A DNA stretch of 64,000 bases from Amorphophallus konjac (GCA_022559845.1 CM040120.1:305572740-305636739), one strand, 5' to 3'. Counted from the stretch's first letter, positions 35,552 through 49,285 are shown. Made by a program: numbers and translations. The notes: generated by a model not told the origin, from the sequence alone.

Positions 35552-37782
35552 AGCCATCATTACCGCACGCGGAGCACGACTCGAGCCACATCAGCATCCA
35601 TCTGGCTCGGAGACAGCCTGGAGACTCCTCCTTGAGTCTTCCCATTTATCACATTTGTTTAGACCTTATTTGTGTGTAATGTGTGTTTATTTCCTTTATT
35701 CGGCTTGTAATTTTGATTGTAAGAGGGGTTTATTTGTAAAACGGGACCCCCGGGTCCCACGGGCCCCACCAGACCCCTCCCATTGATCCACCTTAGTCCT
35801 AGGGCCCCACGTGGGGTCAGTCAACCATTCAAATGGAGGCTTCTAGAAGGATGGGCCAAGTGGGGGACAATGGACCATAAATGTCAAACATTCCAACCCA
35901 CCCCCACCTACCCCTCTCTCTAGTCAATAGGTCGCCCCCCCCCCCTTTAATTTTTCTATTGTAATTTTTGTGTGTTGTTCACATCTAATCCCAGCCCTCC
36001 ATTCCCCTCCCCTAGATCCAACGGTGGAGGATGGATTAGATATGTAACCTATTTAAGCTTGTATTTTTCCATTTGGATGAATTAATGATAGAAGAAATTG
36101 AGAAATTCTTGTGGAAGAGCCTTGGGCGCCCCCTTCCTCACTCCTCCCTCTCCCCCTTGCAGCTGGGAAGGCTGTATTCTGGCGGTGTGACTCCACCCCT
36201 ATCAGTTCTGGTTGCCGCCACCGCAGCCACGAGCCGCCATCGCACCGCCATCAAGTTCGTCGGAGTTCTGTTTTCAGCCTGCCACTGCCACTTCCAAAAA
36301 ATTCTGCTATCAGCCACGAGCTCCTTTTGATCTGGGATTTTGAGGAGGTGTTCCAGAGGCTTTCCCCATGCTCCACAAAAATCGGTTGGCCTTCTAGTTC
36401 ACGATCTATAATTTTCCATTTTTCCTCAATGTTCCATTTCAGTTCTGCTAGTTTCCAGATCTGATTTCCATCTTTCTTGAGTTTCCATACTCCGAACACC
36501 CTTTTGATTTTTCCTGGATCTCTCAATTTTACTGGGAGTTCTTCCCATCAATCCCTCCATCCAAGCTTTTTCTTGATTTTTGATCAACACTCCATCCATT
36601 TTTAAAAAATTATTTTCAGAGCTAGCTATAGTGTTGTCCACCTCTGTCCAGATCCGACCACCTTCCAGTGGAAAAATCATAACAATGCGTAGCCTTCACC
36701 AAACCTTTCATAAAAATTATTGTCGTCTTCCTAGTTGAAATCCATACAACTTTGGTGAAGAGTGCAGAGGCTGAATCGGACGTCTCCCTGGCGGTCAACG
36801 GCAGTTCTCAGACAACTCACTTGCAGATCTGAGAATTCGGGTACTGTACAACAGAAAATTAAAAATTCAATAAAGTCCAGATCCGGCCAGATCCAGCAGA
36901 TCTCTCTGGGTCTAGATTGGAGGATTTCAGGAGAGCTTTCCAACGATAGCTCATGCGCCCCGATCCGACTTTGGGATTGATCGCAGCGGCTGTTCTCACC
37001 GGAGCGCGCGCCGAAAAATAGAACCTGAAATCCGTGGGCAGCTAGTTCAAGAATTGGAGATCGGGGCCGATCGACCACCGATCGGCGTTTCCGGCCGACC
37101 GCCATCTGAGGAGGCGCGCCACCATGGGTCTCCATCACAGTGGGCCCCACCCCAGCAGGCCGAGAGGACAGCGCCACCCGTGGGCCCCACGGACCCGTAG
37201 ATCGCGCCGTCCGGACAACACGAAAACACGGAGTTCGGCACCGCCGGGCGACATCAAGATGCTGTCCATCAACCCAATTCGCATGATTCCAGGGCCCCAC
37301 ATGTGACCTTTTACCTCCCTGCGTGGAGTGGGTCAGGTTATTGTACACTACTGTGAAATTATTTAACCGGGAGTCCGTGATTGGCCGGGGTCGTCTTCTC
37401 CACGCCGGGTGCGTGGAGGTAACGGTCTAACTTCTTGGCGTTCATTTGCTAGTTTAGTATACGGTCATATGCCGCTGTCGAGAGTGTAGGCTCCTAGCCC
37501 GTGTGTCCATGTCACCGCTGTGAGCCTGAGAGTGACCCGTCCCGCGACTCGATCCGAGTCCGGAAGTTGAGTCAGACTACCTTGAACTCTGCCGGTTCCT
37601 TAACCGCGCACGATCCACGCTTTCCCTCGCATGGGACGACGAGTGAGTTTGTACTTCTGTTAGCGACGTGTAGCCTATAGGAACTCTTAGTGTCGAGCCG
37701 AGGTCACTCTAGTAATCGTGTCGTTGTTGGTTGAGTCGTGTCCGTCTCATGTAGTGTCGTATCCTCAGTTCGTCCCGCATCA
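35552..37782 (+). repeat. 5' LTR of chromovirus C, main part
   Basis: Resumes directly after the CGCCG duplication and ends CGTCCCGCATCA. It matches 43155-45374. A plus-strand TATTTAAGCTTG near 36050 may be the core promoter. A C-run at about 35936-35945 differs in length from the 3' copy. No coding content. Confidence 0.92.
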
Positions 37783-37785
37783 GTT

Positions 37786-37800
37786 TGGTATCAGAGCGAG
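37786..37800 (+). other. primer binding site of chromovirus C
   Basis: TGGTATCAGAGCGAG, three bases after the LTR end, complementary to initiator tRNA-Met. Confidence 0.92.
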
Positions 37801-38079
37801 TCGAGTCTAGGGTAGTCGTTGCATATGTCTTGCATGGTCTAAATCTAGTCTAGGATCATCATTATTTTCAAAACAAAAAAAAGTGTGTTTTAAAATTGCA
37901 TTTCATCCCAATAATTCGGTATCTCAAAAGGTGTTGTCCGAACGTTAGGCTACGCCTATCGGGAAGGTCGCACACTTGCGCGAGTGGTCTTCGGATCGGT
38001 TATCTCCGCCACGTATCGGATATTGGTTAGGTATAAGTGTTTGCATTAGTCGGTGTCTTCTAGGTCGTGTGTCAGTTGC

Positions 38080-39150
38080 ATGCCCACCCGTCGAGGTACC
38101 AAATACTCGCCACCACCACCTATGGCGGATTCCCGGGCCCGTAGCTCCAATGAGTCCTCGACGGCCGAGATGTTCCGAGCCATTATGGAACATCTTGACA
38201 TGCGTATGGATGGTCTTAGTACGCATATGGATGGCATAGGAACGCGTCTAGAAGGGCGGATGAAAGTCCTCGAGGATCGGGCCAAGAATTCAGATCAGTC
38301 CATCCAGGGCCTAGTTGGGAGAATTGTCGTCCTCGAGAGGGGCCCTATAGCGGCGCAACCCGCGCCGACGAACAGCCAACAAGAGCCGGTTCAGCAACCT
38401 GCTGCACCAAGGGCTCAGGCGGAGAATGTTGGGGTACAACAGGTGCATGTGGTGGACGATTATGCATCTGATAATGATCAAGGGGGTAACGGTCGTCAGA
38501 ATCAACGACGGAACCATAATGACGATGATGACTACCGCATTCTTAGGGGTGTGCGTGCGGACCCTCCCACTTTTAGCGGGTCCTTGGACCCTAGGGTGTA
38601 TCTAGATAGGGAGGCCGGCATGGACTGGTACTTCGAGTGGTTTGAGATGACGGACCACCGAAGAGTCCGATACGCGAAGATGAAGCGGCAGGGGCAGGAC
38701 CAAACTTATTGGATCAATGTGGAGAGCCTGCTCAATCTGCGACGTCAACCCCAAATCGGTACTTGGGATGATATGAAAATCAAATTGAGGGAGCAATACC
38801 TTCCCGCCTCATATCACCAACGTCTCATAGACAAGTGGCAAAGTATCTCCCAAGGGAACCGATCCGTGACCGAGTACACCGCCGAGTTTGATGAGTATTA
38901 CTTGCGGTGTGGAGTCACGGAAGAGAGCACCATGACTATATCCCACTTTCGAAGAGGTTTGCGGCCCAATTATCAATATGAACTCTTTTGCCGCAATACA
39001 ACCACTTTGGAGCAGGCATATCAGATAGCTCTTGAATTGGAGCAATTTGAGGCCAAGTTCGAGTCACCCCATCAGTTGGGCTCCTTTCCCCTTCGTAGTG
39101 TCGAGCCCCGTGGCTCATCTGGCACATATCCGAGGGCCCCCATGGCTTGA
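38080..39150 (+). pseudogene. chromovirus C gag
   Basis: Start chosen at 38080 (MPTRRGTKYS), the first ATG giving a gag-like start; 38053 is an upstream alternative. A helical MRMDGLSTHMDGIGTRLEGRMK segment lies at about residues 45-70. A disordered Gln/Pro/Asp region follows, then the gag domain: TFSGSLDPRVYL, WINVESLLNL, WDDMKIKLREQYLP and HFRRGLRPNYQYELF. A TGA at 39148 ends the frame after APMA. The Pro-rich segment and zinc knuckle that should follow lie just beyond it in another frame. Confidence 0.9.
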
Positions 39151-42100
39151 CCTCCCCCATGGCTCGACCTCAGGAGCCCGCTCGTCCCAAGCCCTTTGCT
39201 CCTAGGCCTCGTCCTCCACCCCCGAGGGACCTTCCTCATCCCCAGCATCTTACGGCCCCACCCACAGCCCGTCCCCCGGCACCCGCACCTCCTGCACGTC
39301 CTTTGCTACCTATACCTCCTATCCGTCGGGAGGATAAGGGGAAATGACCCATGATTGAGGAGCCTAGGGGATCACGGCAGCAGTGTTATCGCTGCAATGG
39401 GTTTGGCCATTTCGCCAACCAGTGTCCCACCTGCCCATCTCTCATCATTGGGGACACACAGGCCGAGGATACCACCCCTACTGGCCTCGAGTTAGTCAGC
39501 TATGAGGCAGATCAAGAGCTAGCTGACGAGTACTATGAGTTGGGAGGTGATGCCCTGGATACCCAGTAGTCCGATGATACTCACGTTGGGGTCGTCTGAT
39601 GTATCCTCACCCAGTCACAGGTCAGTGATGACTGGCGTCGGACCACTATCCTTCATACGTTCTGTAGGCTGGGCAAGATCATCTTTAAGGTGGTCATCGA
39701 TAGTGGGAGTTGCATCAATGCAATCGCCGCGGACGCTATCACTCGTCTTGGACTTACGCCCGTGGACCATCCTTGCCCCTATCGAGTATCTTGGGTGGAT
39801 TCCACCTCCATTCCGATCAGGCTGTGGTGTCTGGTCCCACTGCAGTTCCATACCTACCGCGAAGAGATCTGGTGTGATGTCCTCCCTATGGAGGTGGGTA
39901 GTGTCATTCTTGGTAGGCCGATCGAACACCTGTACCTTCGACCATGCTGGCCAACGGATTACCCTCCACCCCTCTCAGCCCAAGAAGCCCTCAGTCAGGG
40001 GTCCTACTGGCCCTAGTACTCCGGAGCCTTCCGTCCCCGGGCCTAGTACCCCATCCCCAGCTCGGGCTATGACAGTTACATCTGGCCCAGGCGAGCCCTC
40101 GACGAGGAGATTGATGTTGATTAGCTCCCAGGAGATGGAGCGGGAGGCTAGTCGGGACTGCCCTGTGTTTGCCATTGCGGTCCGAGAGGTAGAGAGAGAC
40201 TCCGAGGGTGAGCTCCCACCCGAGGTTGTCCCCATTCTACATGAGTATGCTGATGTCTTTCCCGATGAGCTTCCTGAGGGACTCCCACCTATGCGGGATA
40301 TTCAGCATGCCATCGACCTTGTTCCGGGCTCTTCCTTGCCCAACCTTCCTCATTATCGCATGAGTCCCACGGAGCATGCCGAGCTTAAACGGCAGGTCGG
40401 TGAGTTAATGCAGAGAGGTTCTGTTCGGGACATCATGAGTCCATGTGCTGTACCCGCATTACTCGCTCGAAGAAGGATGGCATGTGGAGAATGTGCATTG
40501 ATAGTCATGCCATCAACAAAATCACCGTGAAGTACAGGTTCCCTATTCCCCGCCTTGATGACATGCTAGACATGATGGCAGGTGCCACTATCTTTTCGAC
40601 GATCGATCTTAAGAGTGGCTACCATCAGGTGCGGATTAGGCCAGGTGATGAGTGGAAGACTGCCTTTAAGACCAAGAACGGTCTATATGAGTGGTTGGTC
40701 ATGCCTTTTGGGATGACCAATGCCCCTAGCACATTCATGCGACTCATGACACAGGTCCTTCGACCTTTCATTGGAGTCTTTGGGGTCGTGTACTTTGACG
40801 ATATCCTTATCTATAGTCGCACCACGGGGGACCACTTAGACCACCTTCGGCAGGTCTGTCTTCTTCTTCGGTGAGAGCAGTTGTTTGCAAACCCACAGAA
40901 GTGCGCCTTCATGACATCTCAACTTACCTTCTTGGGTTTTATTGTGTCTAGTACTGGGGTCTCCGCCGATCCGGAGAAGGTCCAGGCCATTGTTGAGTGG
41001 CCGGAACACCATATGGTTCATGATGTCCGCAAATTTCATGGCCTTGCGACGTTCTATCGTCGCTTTATCGGTGGATTTAGCTCCGTCACCGCCCCGATCA
41101 TGGATTGTATCCGGAAGGGCACATTTGTATGGACGAAGGCCGCAGCTGCCGCCTTCAAGGACATCAAGGAGCACATGACCCAGACACATATCCTTCGACT
41201 GCCTGATTTCGCGAAGGTGTTTGAGATCTCTTGTGATGCGTTGGGTGTTGGGATAGGAGGTGTGTTGAGTCAGGAGGCCCACCCGGTCACAAATTTCAGC
41301 GAGAAGCTGAATGACGCGAAACTGCGATACTCCACATATGATAAGGAATTTTACGCAGTTGTTCAGGCTCTTAGGCATTGGAGGCACTATCTTTTACATC
41401 AGGAGTTTGTCCTATACTCCGATCATGAGGCATTGAGGTACCTCCATTCCCAAAAGAAGCTTAACTCGCGTCACAGCCGTTGGGTCGAGTATCTCCAGCA
41501 GTTCAACTTTGTGCTTAAACATAAGGCTGGAGTGGAGAACAAGGTGGCCGATGCCTTAAGTCGGCGAGCATGTTTGCTTACCACCATGATTACCGAGGTC
41601 ATAGGGCTAGAGAAGATGAGAGAGGCCTATGTTGACTGTCCTGACTTCGGTCAGACTTATACCACTCTCCAGGCCGGACCCTCGAGAGACCTTGATGACT
41701 ATGTGCTCCAGGATGGCTACCTCTTTCGAGGAGGCAGGCTATGTGTTCCCCGAACTTCGGTTCGAGATTTCTTAGTGTGGGAGCTACATGTGGGAGGTCT
41801 AGCCGGCCACTTTGGTCGGAACAAGACTATTGAGGCAGTTGAGCATCGATTTTATTGGCCGAGCTTGAAGCGCGATGTGGCTCACATCGTGGCTCAGTGT
41901 CGTACATGTGCTACGGCCAAGATGAAGAAGCAAAGCTCGGGCCTATATACGCCTCTTCCCGTGCCTGATGCCCCGTGGCAGGATGTTAGCATGGATTTTA
42001 TCTTGGGATTGCCATGTACCTCCAGGAAGCATGATTCAGTCTATGTTGTTGTTGACCGTTTCCCGAAGATGGCCCTCTTTATCCCTTGCTCGAAGACTTC

Positions 42101-43120
42101 GGATGCTTCGAGGGTAGCCCGCCTTTTCCTTACTCATGTGGTGTGCAAGTTCGGGTTGCCTCGCACTATAGTGTCTGATCGTGATGTTAGATTCACCTCC
42201 TATTTTTGGAAGACACTATGGCACATGATGGGTACTCACCTCAAGTTTTCTACTGCATATCACCCCCAGATAGATGGTCAGACCGAGGTGGTCAATAGGA
42301 GTCTGGGAGACCTTTTGAGGTGTCTTGTTAGGGATCACATAGGGGATTGGGATCTCATTCTACCCATGGTTGAGTTTGCATACAATGATTCGATGAATAG
42401 GTCTACCGGCATGAGTCCATTCGAGATTGTCACAGGTCGTAGGCCTAGGAAGCCAGTGGATCTTGTCCCCATGCCTATCCATGCACGTGTGTCGGAGTCG
42501 GACGAGTCGTTTGCTAGGCATGTTAGGAGTTTGCATGATGACATCCTTCGTCACATTGAGGCCAGCAATGCACGTTACAAGGAGTTAGCCGATGCCCACC
42601 GACACCACCGAGAGTTCCAAGAGGGCGAATATGTCATGATCAGGGTAAGACCTGAATGGTTTCCCTCTGGAACCGTTAAGAAGTTGCAAGCTCGCGGAGC
42701 CGGTCCATTTAGAGTGTTGAAATGCGTTGGATCCAATGCGTATGTGGTGGACCTGCCCGAGGAATACGGTATAAGCTCTACTTTTAATGTTTCGGATCTA
42801 GTTGCATATAGGGACCCAACGGTGATCCCTAGTGAGCCTTTCGAGCCATCTCCTCCCATTGAGAGTGAGCCCACACCTGAGTGTCCACCTCCAGCCCCTT
42901 TGTCACGGCAGCGTGAGCATATAGATCATATACTAGATGAGCCGGTGACAGTTACCAGGAGTGGATCCTACCCGTGCTACCTAGTGCGATGGAGAGGAAG
43001 GCCCGTACCGAGGACACATGGATCACGCATGGCGAGTTGCAGCGGATTGATCCGGACCTTCTGGAGTGATACCGGAGTGATGCAGACCCTTACTCGACAG
43101 GGTCGGGTTTCTCCCACCCG
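39151..43120 (+). pseudogene. chromovirus C pol with zinc knuckle, PR, RT, RNase H, IN and chromodomain, broken
   Basis: After a Pro-rich linker a zinc knuckle CYRCNGFGHFANQC lies near 39384. Protease VIDSGSCINAI (39693) follows after a frame change, with VILGRPIE later. The RT entry changes frame again near 40460, where [11 protein letters not shown] begins, and carries YFDDILIYS near 40795. A TGA stands at 40872-40874. From 40881 an 836-codon frame holds the RT end, RNase H and integrase (HRFYWPSLKRDV, CRTCATAK, VSDRDVRFT, HPQIDGQTE). The chromodomain starts REHIDHILDEP but loses frame near 43000, and TEDTWITHGEL follows in another frame. Every domain of a Ty3 chromovirus is recognisable; at least three frame changes and two stops make it inactive. 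Confidence 0.92.
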
Positions 43121-43128
43121 GGGAGAAT

Positions 43129-45374
43129 TGGTGCAGACACCCGAGCAGTTACGCCGAGCCATCGGTACCACACGCGGAGCACGACTCGAGCCACCTCAGC
43201 GTCCATCTGGCTCGGAGATAGCCTGGAGACTCCTCCTTGAGTCTCCCCATTTATCACATTTGTTTAGACCTTATTTGTGTGTAATGTGTGTTTATTTCTT
43301 TTATTCGGCTTGTAATTTTGATTGTAAGAGGGGTTTATTTGAAAAATGGGACCCCCGGGTCCCACGGGCCCCACCAGACCCCTCACATTGATCCACCTCA
43401 GTCCTAGGGCCCCACATGGGGTCAGTCAACCATTCAAATGGAGGCTTCTAGAAGGGTGGGCCAAGTGGGGGACAATGGACCATAAATGTCAAACATTCCA
43501 ACCCACCCCCCCTACCCTTCTCTCTAGTCAATAGGCCGCCCCCCCCCTTTAATTTTTTTATTGTAATTTTTGTGTGTTGTTCACATCTAATCCCAGCCCT
43601 CCATTCCCCTCCCCTAGATCCAACGGTGGAGGATGGATTAGATATGCAACCTATTTAAGCTTGTATTTTTCCATTTGGATGAATTAATGATAGAAGAAAT
43701 TGAGAAATTCTTGTGGAAGAGCCTTAGGCGCCTCCTTCCTCTCTCCTCCCTCTCCCCCTTGCAGCTGGGAAGGCTGTATTCTGGTGGTGTGACTCCACCC
43801 CTATCAGTTCCGGTTGCCGCCGCCACGAGCCGCCATCGCACCACCATCAAGTTCGTCGGAGTTCTGTTTTCAACCGACCACTGCCACTTCCACGAAATTC
43901 TGCTATCAGCCACGAGCTCCTTTTGATCTGGGATTTTGAGGAGGTGTTCCAGAGGCTTTCCCCATGCTCCATAAAAATCGGTTGGCCTTCTAGTTCACGA
44001 TCTATAATTTTCCATTTTCGTTTAATGTTCCATTTCAGTTCTGCTAGTTTCCAGATCTGATTTTCATCCTTCCTGAGTTTCCATACTCCGAACACCCTTT
44101 TGATTTTTCCTGGATCTCTCAATTTTACTGGGAGTTCTTCCCATCAATCCCTCCATCCAAGCTTTTTCTTGATTTTTGATCAACACTCCATCCATTTTTA
44201 AAAAATTATTTTCAGAGCTAGCTACAGTGTTGTCCACCTCTGTCCAGATCTGACCACCTTCCAGTGGAAAAATCATAACAATGCGTAGCCTTCACCAAAC
44301 CTTTCATAAAAATTATTGTCGTCTTCCTAGTTGAAATCCATACAACTTTGGTGAAGAGTGCAGAGGCTGAATCGGACGTCTCCCTGGCGGTCAACGGCAG
44401 TTCTCAGACAACTCACCTGTAGATCTGAGAATTCGGGTACTGTACAACAGGAACTTGAAAATTCAATAAAGTCTAGATCCGGCCAGATCCAGCTGATCTC
44501 TCTAGGTCTAGATTGGAGATTTCAAGAGAGCTTTCCAACGATAGCTTATGCGCCCCGATCCGACATCGGGATTGATCGCAGCGGCTGTTCTCGCCGGAGC
44601 GCGTGCCGGAAAATAGAACCTGAAATCCATGGGCAGCTAGTTCAAGAATTGGAGATCGGGGCCGATCGACCACCAATCGCCGTTTCCGGCCGACCTCCGT
44701 CTGAGGAGGCGCGCCACCATGGGTCTCCATTACAGTGGGCCCCACCCCAGCAGGCCGAGAGGACAGCGCCACCCGTGGGCCCCACGGACCTGTAGATCGC
44801 GCCGTCCGGACAGCACAAAAACGCGGAGTTCGGCACCGCCGAGTGACATCAAGATGCTGCCCATCAACCCAATTCGCGTGATTCCCGGGCCCCACATGTG
44901 ACCTTTTACCTCCCTGCGTGGAGTGGGTCAGGTTATTGTACACTGCTGTGAAATTGTTTAACCGGGAGTCCGTGATTGGCCGGGGTCGTCTTCCCCACGC
45001 CGGGTGCATGGAGGTAACGGTCTAACTTCTTGGCGTTCATTTGCTAGTTTAGTATACGGTCATATGCCGCTGTCGAGAGTGTAGGCTCCTAGTCCGTGTG
45101 TCCATGTCACGCTGTGAGCGTGAGAGTGACCCGTCCCGTGACTCGATCCGAGTCCGGAAGTTGAGTCAGACTACCTTGAACTGCCGGTTCCTTAACCGCG
45201 CACGATCCACGCTTTCCCTCTCATGGGACGACGAGTGAGTTTACACTTTTGTTAGCGACTAGTAGCCTATAGGAGCTCTTAGTTTCGAGCCGAGGTCGCT
45301 CTAGTAATCGTGTCGTTGCTGGTTGAGTCGTGTCCGTCTCATGTAGTGTCGTCTCCTCAGTCCGTCCCACATCA
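43129..45374 (+). repeat. 3' LTR of chromovirus C
   Basis: TGGTGCAGACACCCGAGCAG to CGTCCCACATCA, 2,246 bp, preceded by the PPT-like ACCCGGGGAGAAT. It keeps the uninterrupted site (GTTACGCCGAGCC near 43150) where element B entered the 5' copy. Confidence 0.94.
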
Positions 45375-45379
45375 CATAG

Positions 45380-46728
45380 CCAAGCTCAATGAATACATTA
45401 GACTTAAACCAATCTGACCTTTTAGACATTCATAAATATGTATAATAGAAGATTCTTTAATGAATTGCTTTTTAGATTTATGATCAAGGTATACGAGTTG
45501 AAATCTTCTCAATTTTCTGAATTTTCAATGAGATTCAGCAACAGTCAAGTTGTGAACTGCACAAGAGTTTCAAGCATGAGCAAAGATGAGCACAACAATG
45601 AAGGTGTCGACATTTGACAAGGCATTTCCAAGATGATGTGGACTCACTGTGTCAACACTTCCAGTCAGGACAATGAGTAGGTGCAGCAAAGAATGTATCA
45701 AAGAGAATCATAGATATCCAGAGGTCTATCAGGCAGATATATTCAAGAAAGACCAGCTCAGTAGATTCAAAATCAAATCAGAGTCAAGTTGAGATACGTG
45801 AAATGGATGATCTCAAGATAAGGATAGGAGCTTTAGTTGACTGACTGAAATAACAAGAAACTGGATGAATAGCCAGCATAACACAATGTTGTTATATACT
45901 CCCCCTTAATGAATGCAATCTTGTTGCTTTCAATATGATTGATGTGCAATGAATTCTGACATAAGTGTATGCATTTGACAACATGTATGTAATGCATTGA
46001 CTCCCCCTAACTAAATGCATTGAATTATCATATATGTCATGGAGACAATGCATGGGGCTTTATGTACGGGAAGTCATGAACTATGCTTATGGATGCATCG
46101 GGGGCATATGTAGTCCTATCAGATTTTCAGTGACTATGCAAGACACATGAAGACATGCAAGAGCTAGACAGACTCCCCCTGACTTTATGCAATGTTTGCA
46201 ATGAAGTTTGAACATATGATTTTATGACTCATGCTCATTCAGACTGCCCTATTAAGCAATATGACCCATGGTACTAGGCGGAGAACTTGGTCTAAAGGAC
46301 CATCTCACACATAGTAAGAACCTCCAGATAGATTTCACTTGCCTTTTAGTAGCTTACCATTTGATATACCATAGTGGTCATGCATGACAATGCAATACCA
46401 ACAGTCCTAAGTGCATCAGATTTTCAATGACTGTATGTCAAATACATGTATATGCAATTCACATATATGTACAAATATGCAAACTATGCTTATGAGTTTA
46501 TAGTCTTCTCTATGTACATAATCAAATGTCAAAACAAATGAAAGAACATGTATGCATGAAACCTTTGACTAATCAGATTTAACATGATATGTAGTTTCAA
46601 CTACGCAACATGAAAGATGCAAATGTTACCTAAACACTACAAGAATGGGGTTTTACCATTTTGGGTGCCTTGGTTTATTTACCCCTCTTTATTTTTCAGC
46701 TCCAAGGCACTCCTGCAAACACAGATCC
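45380..46728 (-). other. Sirevirus-like internal non-coding zone
   Basis: AT-rich and non-coding, with further PPT-like ACTCCCCCT words (45899, 46001, 46173) and many ATGCA words. In a full Sirevirus this interval and 24065-25467 would be occupied by pol and env-like sequence; I find no trace of RT or integrase motifs here. Confidence 0.6.
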
Positions 46729-48775
46729 TCATTTTGCAAATTGAGGTACCCAAGAGTTCTTGGGTCCTCCATGGTCAGTAGCACCTCTGAATGGTGCTCT
46801 CCATAATTTTTGAACATAAGAGTCATCAAATTTCATCATGAAATAATTATCCATAGAATGCCCATAATTTCCACAATAATGACACACACTAACATATGTT
46901 AAGTTCTTTTTGTGCACATTATTGTGAACATTAAATCTATGTGCATGAGTATTAAAATTTCTGTTATTAACATGAAAATTTTATTTTATGAAACCTACCA
47001 CCCAGCACTCAAAGACTTTGTGGCCAGATTTTCCACAGTTAAAGCATGCAACTGTTTTCTTCTTAAAACTTGATTTATTTTTATCAAAGGTCTTTTTATT
47101 TGCAGGGAATTTAACAAATTCAGATTTAAATTCTTTTCCCTGGACATGCCAACATTCCTTGAATGCATGGCCATGCTTCCGACAATTGAAACACTTCATA
47201 TGCCGGCCTCTTGAAACAGCTTTATTCTTGTTAACACCATGATAGTTTGCATAAAATTTAGTATGATATGAATGTGAATTTTTCTTATACCTTGCAAACC
47301 AGCATTGAACTGCAATGTGGCCAACTTTTCCACAATGAAAACAATTGATTTTCTTCCTATGCAATGTGGCCAACTTTTTCACAATGAAAACAATTGATTT
47401 TCTTCCTATATATAGCATGATTTCTACCAGGAATTTTCTGTGCAGTAGTAGTAGCTAGATCATCGAATTTAAACAATTTGCAATCATGCATTAAATGACA
47501 TATTTTATTACAATAAAAGCACTGCACATTCTTTTTCTGATCATCATGAATTTTCTTAACATGAAGAGGTTTTTCATAGCAATTAATCTTTTTCTTATGT
47601 TCAGACCCGTGCTTGTGAGTATTCTGAGACTTCTGAGGTGAAACCGACTTTGAGGTACTCGCACATTCTGAATTCTTCACAAAAACAATTTTTTCTTTTC
47701 CTTTTATACATCTCTGATTATCTAGATTATAACCTAATCTTTCTTTCTGAACGTTCACTTTATTTCCCAGTGGTTTATCCAGATTCTCTTTCTCTTTTAC
47801 AAATCTTGACAATAAATCATTCAATTTATTGACCTCAGATTGAAGTGCAAAAACTTGAAGCTCAGAACTAGCTAAGTCTTCCTCACATGAAATTATTTGT
47901 TTATGCATGGCATCATTCAAATTTTTCACTATTTCTAATTCCTATTTCAATTTTAGCTCATCTTCAGCTTGAATTTTGGTAGTAGCACATTTTTCTCTTT
48001 CAACTACCATAAGCCTCTCGGATATTACAGTGTTTAAGGCCACTAGCATCTTGTTCTATTCTTTCAAATTTTTGTTTTCATCAAACAAATTAGCCTCAGT
48101 CATTGAGTTCAGCTTTTCATTTAGCTTGTCCTTACTATTTTCAAGATCAACCTTCCTGTTCAGTAATTCTTCATTTTCTTCTCTTAATGAATCAATCAGC
48201 TCTTCTTGTATTTTAAGATGAGACTGAATACTGGCATTCAGTTTACTCACAGACACACATTTAACACAAAAATTTTCAATCTTCTTTATCTCAGCTTTAA
48301 GATGTTCATTCTTAGATTTCAAACAGTTTACTTCAGATGACATGCTCATTTTCAATTATCTATTTTCAGACTTAACTTTCTTGTATTTATCTAACAATCC
48401 ATTATACATTTCTGTCAACTCTTTAAATGACGATGTCTCTTCATCATTATCTCTCCAGTTGGCCATCAGACAAACTCGTTCTTGCTCCTGATGAATGGCA
48501 GTTATTTTATCCATGATCTCCTTTCCAGAGTGACATCCTGCAATACATGGAAACATGTCAGTGTTAACTGCAACTCTCATAATATTGAGAACTCTAGTAT
48601 GCTCGCTATGCTTAATTCTGTCCTCTTTAGACCATCTGGTCTCATTCTGAGGTAATTTGTGTGGGCCTTTTGATACAAGATTCCATAGATTTGGATCAAT
48701 GGAATTCATGTAAACACATAGGCCTCCCAGCCATGTACTGAAGTTGGAACCATCAAAAATCATGGGAAGAGCCAT
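46729..48775 (-). pseudogene. Sirevirus-like gag with multiple zinc knuckles, broken
   Basis: Starts at 48775 (MALPMIFDGSNFSTWLGGL), the usual Ty1/copia gag opening. A gag core of about 139 codons follows and a TAA/TGA interrupts near 48356. Then comes a long coiled coil (IKKIENFCVKCVSVSKLNAS, SLREENEELLNRKVDLENS) and a second one near 47900. The C-terminal part holds up to six CCHC-type motifs: CFYCNKICHLMHDC, CFHCEKVGHIA, CFHCGKVGHIAVQC, CFNCRKHGHAFKEC, CFNCGKSGHKVFEC and CHYCGNYGHSMDNY. The last lacks the final Cys. A tandem duplication of about 49 bp near 47315-47411 created one partial knuckle and a frame change. Copia gags usually carry one or a few knuckles. Confidence 0.85.
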
Positions 48776-48904
48776 TTTATCAAACAGATTTAAAATAGTA
48801 AGCGCTCAATGAGTAATGCACCAGAATAGGATAACAAAAACCAGTATAGCACCAAATACAGCAGGATCCTCTGTAGATCGTTGGATCTGGACAATCAGAG
48901 ACCC

Positions 48905-48916
48905 GCTCTGATACCA
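48905..48916 (-). other. primer binding site of Sirevirus-like element
   Basis: The minus strand reads TGGTATCAGAGC, two bases from the LTR edge at 48919. Marks 48919-51455 as the 5' LTR. Confidence 0.9.
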
Positions 48917-49285
48917 CCTGTTGGGATATAAGGCACGGATTTAGAGGGGGGGTGAATGAATCTCCGATTAAAAACTATTGCAGAATAAAACTTTTGCCTT
49001 GATTCAATGTAGTCTCATGGGACGACTAAGCTTTCTCACTCAGAAATACGACAGCTTAGCTCTCAAAAGAGCTTACCATAATAAACACTAAGAAGCAAAT
49101 GATTCTGCTAAACGTTCTGTCATACACTTATCAGTTAAAACGAATCCAAGCAGAAATCACATATACAGATATGGAGTGCCCAAGCAACCTGAGAAGTGGG
49201 GAAAGAAGATATGGAATATGTACTCACAGCAAATCACAATGCACTAGGATTTTTAGGTGGTTCGGTCCACAGACCTACGTCCACC

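Larger units (their letters stand above)
25468..45374 (+). mobile_element. Ty3/gypsy chromovirus C, plus strand, with element B nested in its 5' LTR
   Basis: 5' LTR in two parts (25468-25495 and 35552-37782, 2,259 bp together), PBS at 37786-37800, gag-pol 38080-43100, PPT near 43120 and 3' LTR 43129-45374 (2,246 bp). A perfect target duplication CATAG flanks it (25463-25467 and 45375-45379) within the Sirevirus-like interior. The two LTRs look nearly identical by eye, differing mainly in C-run length and scattered bases. Gag-pol is broken in several places. Confidence 0.93.
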
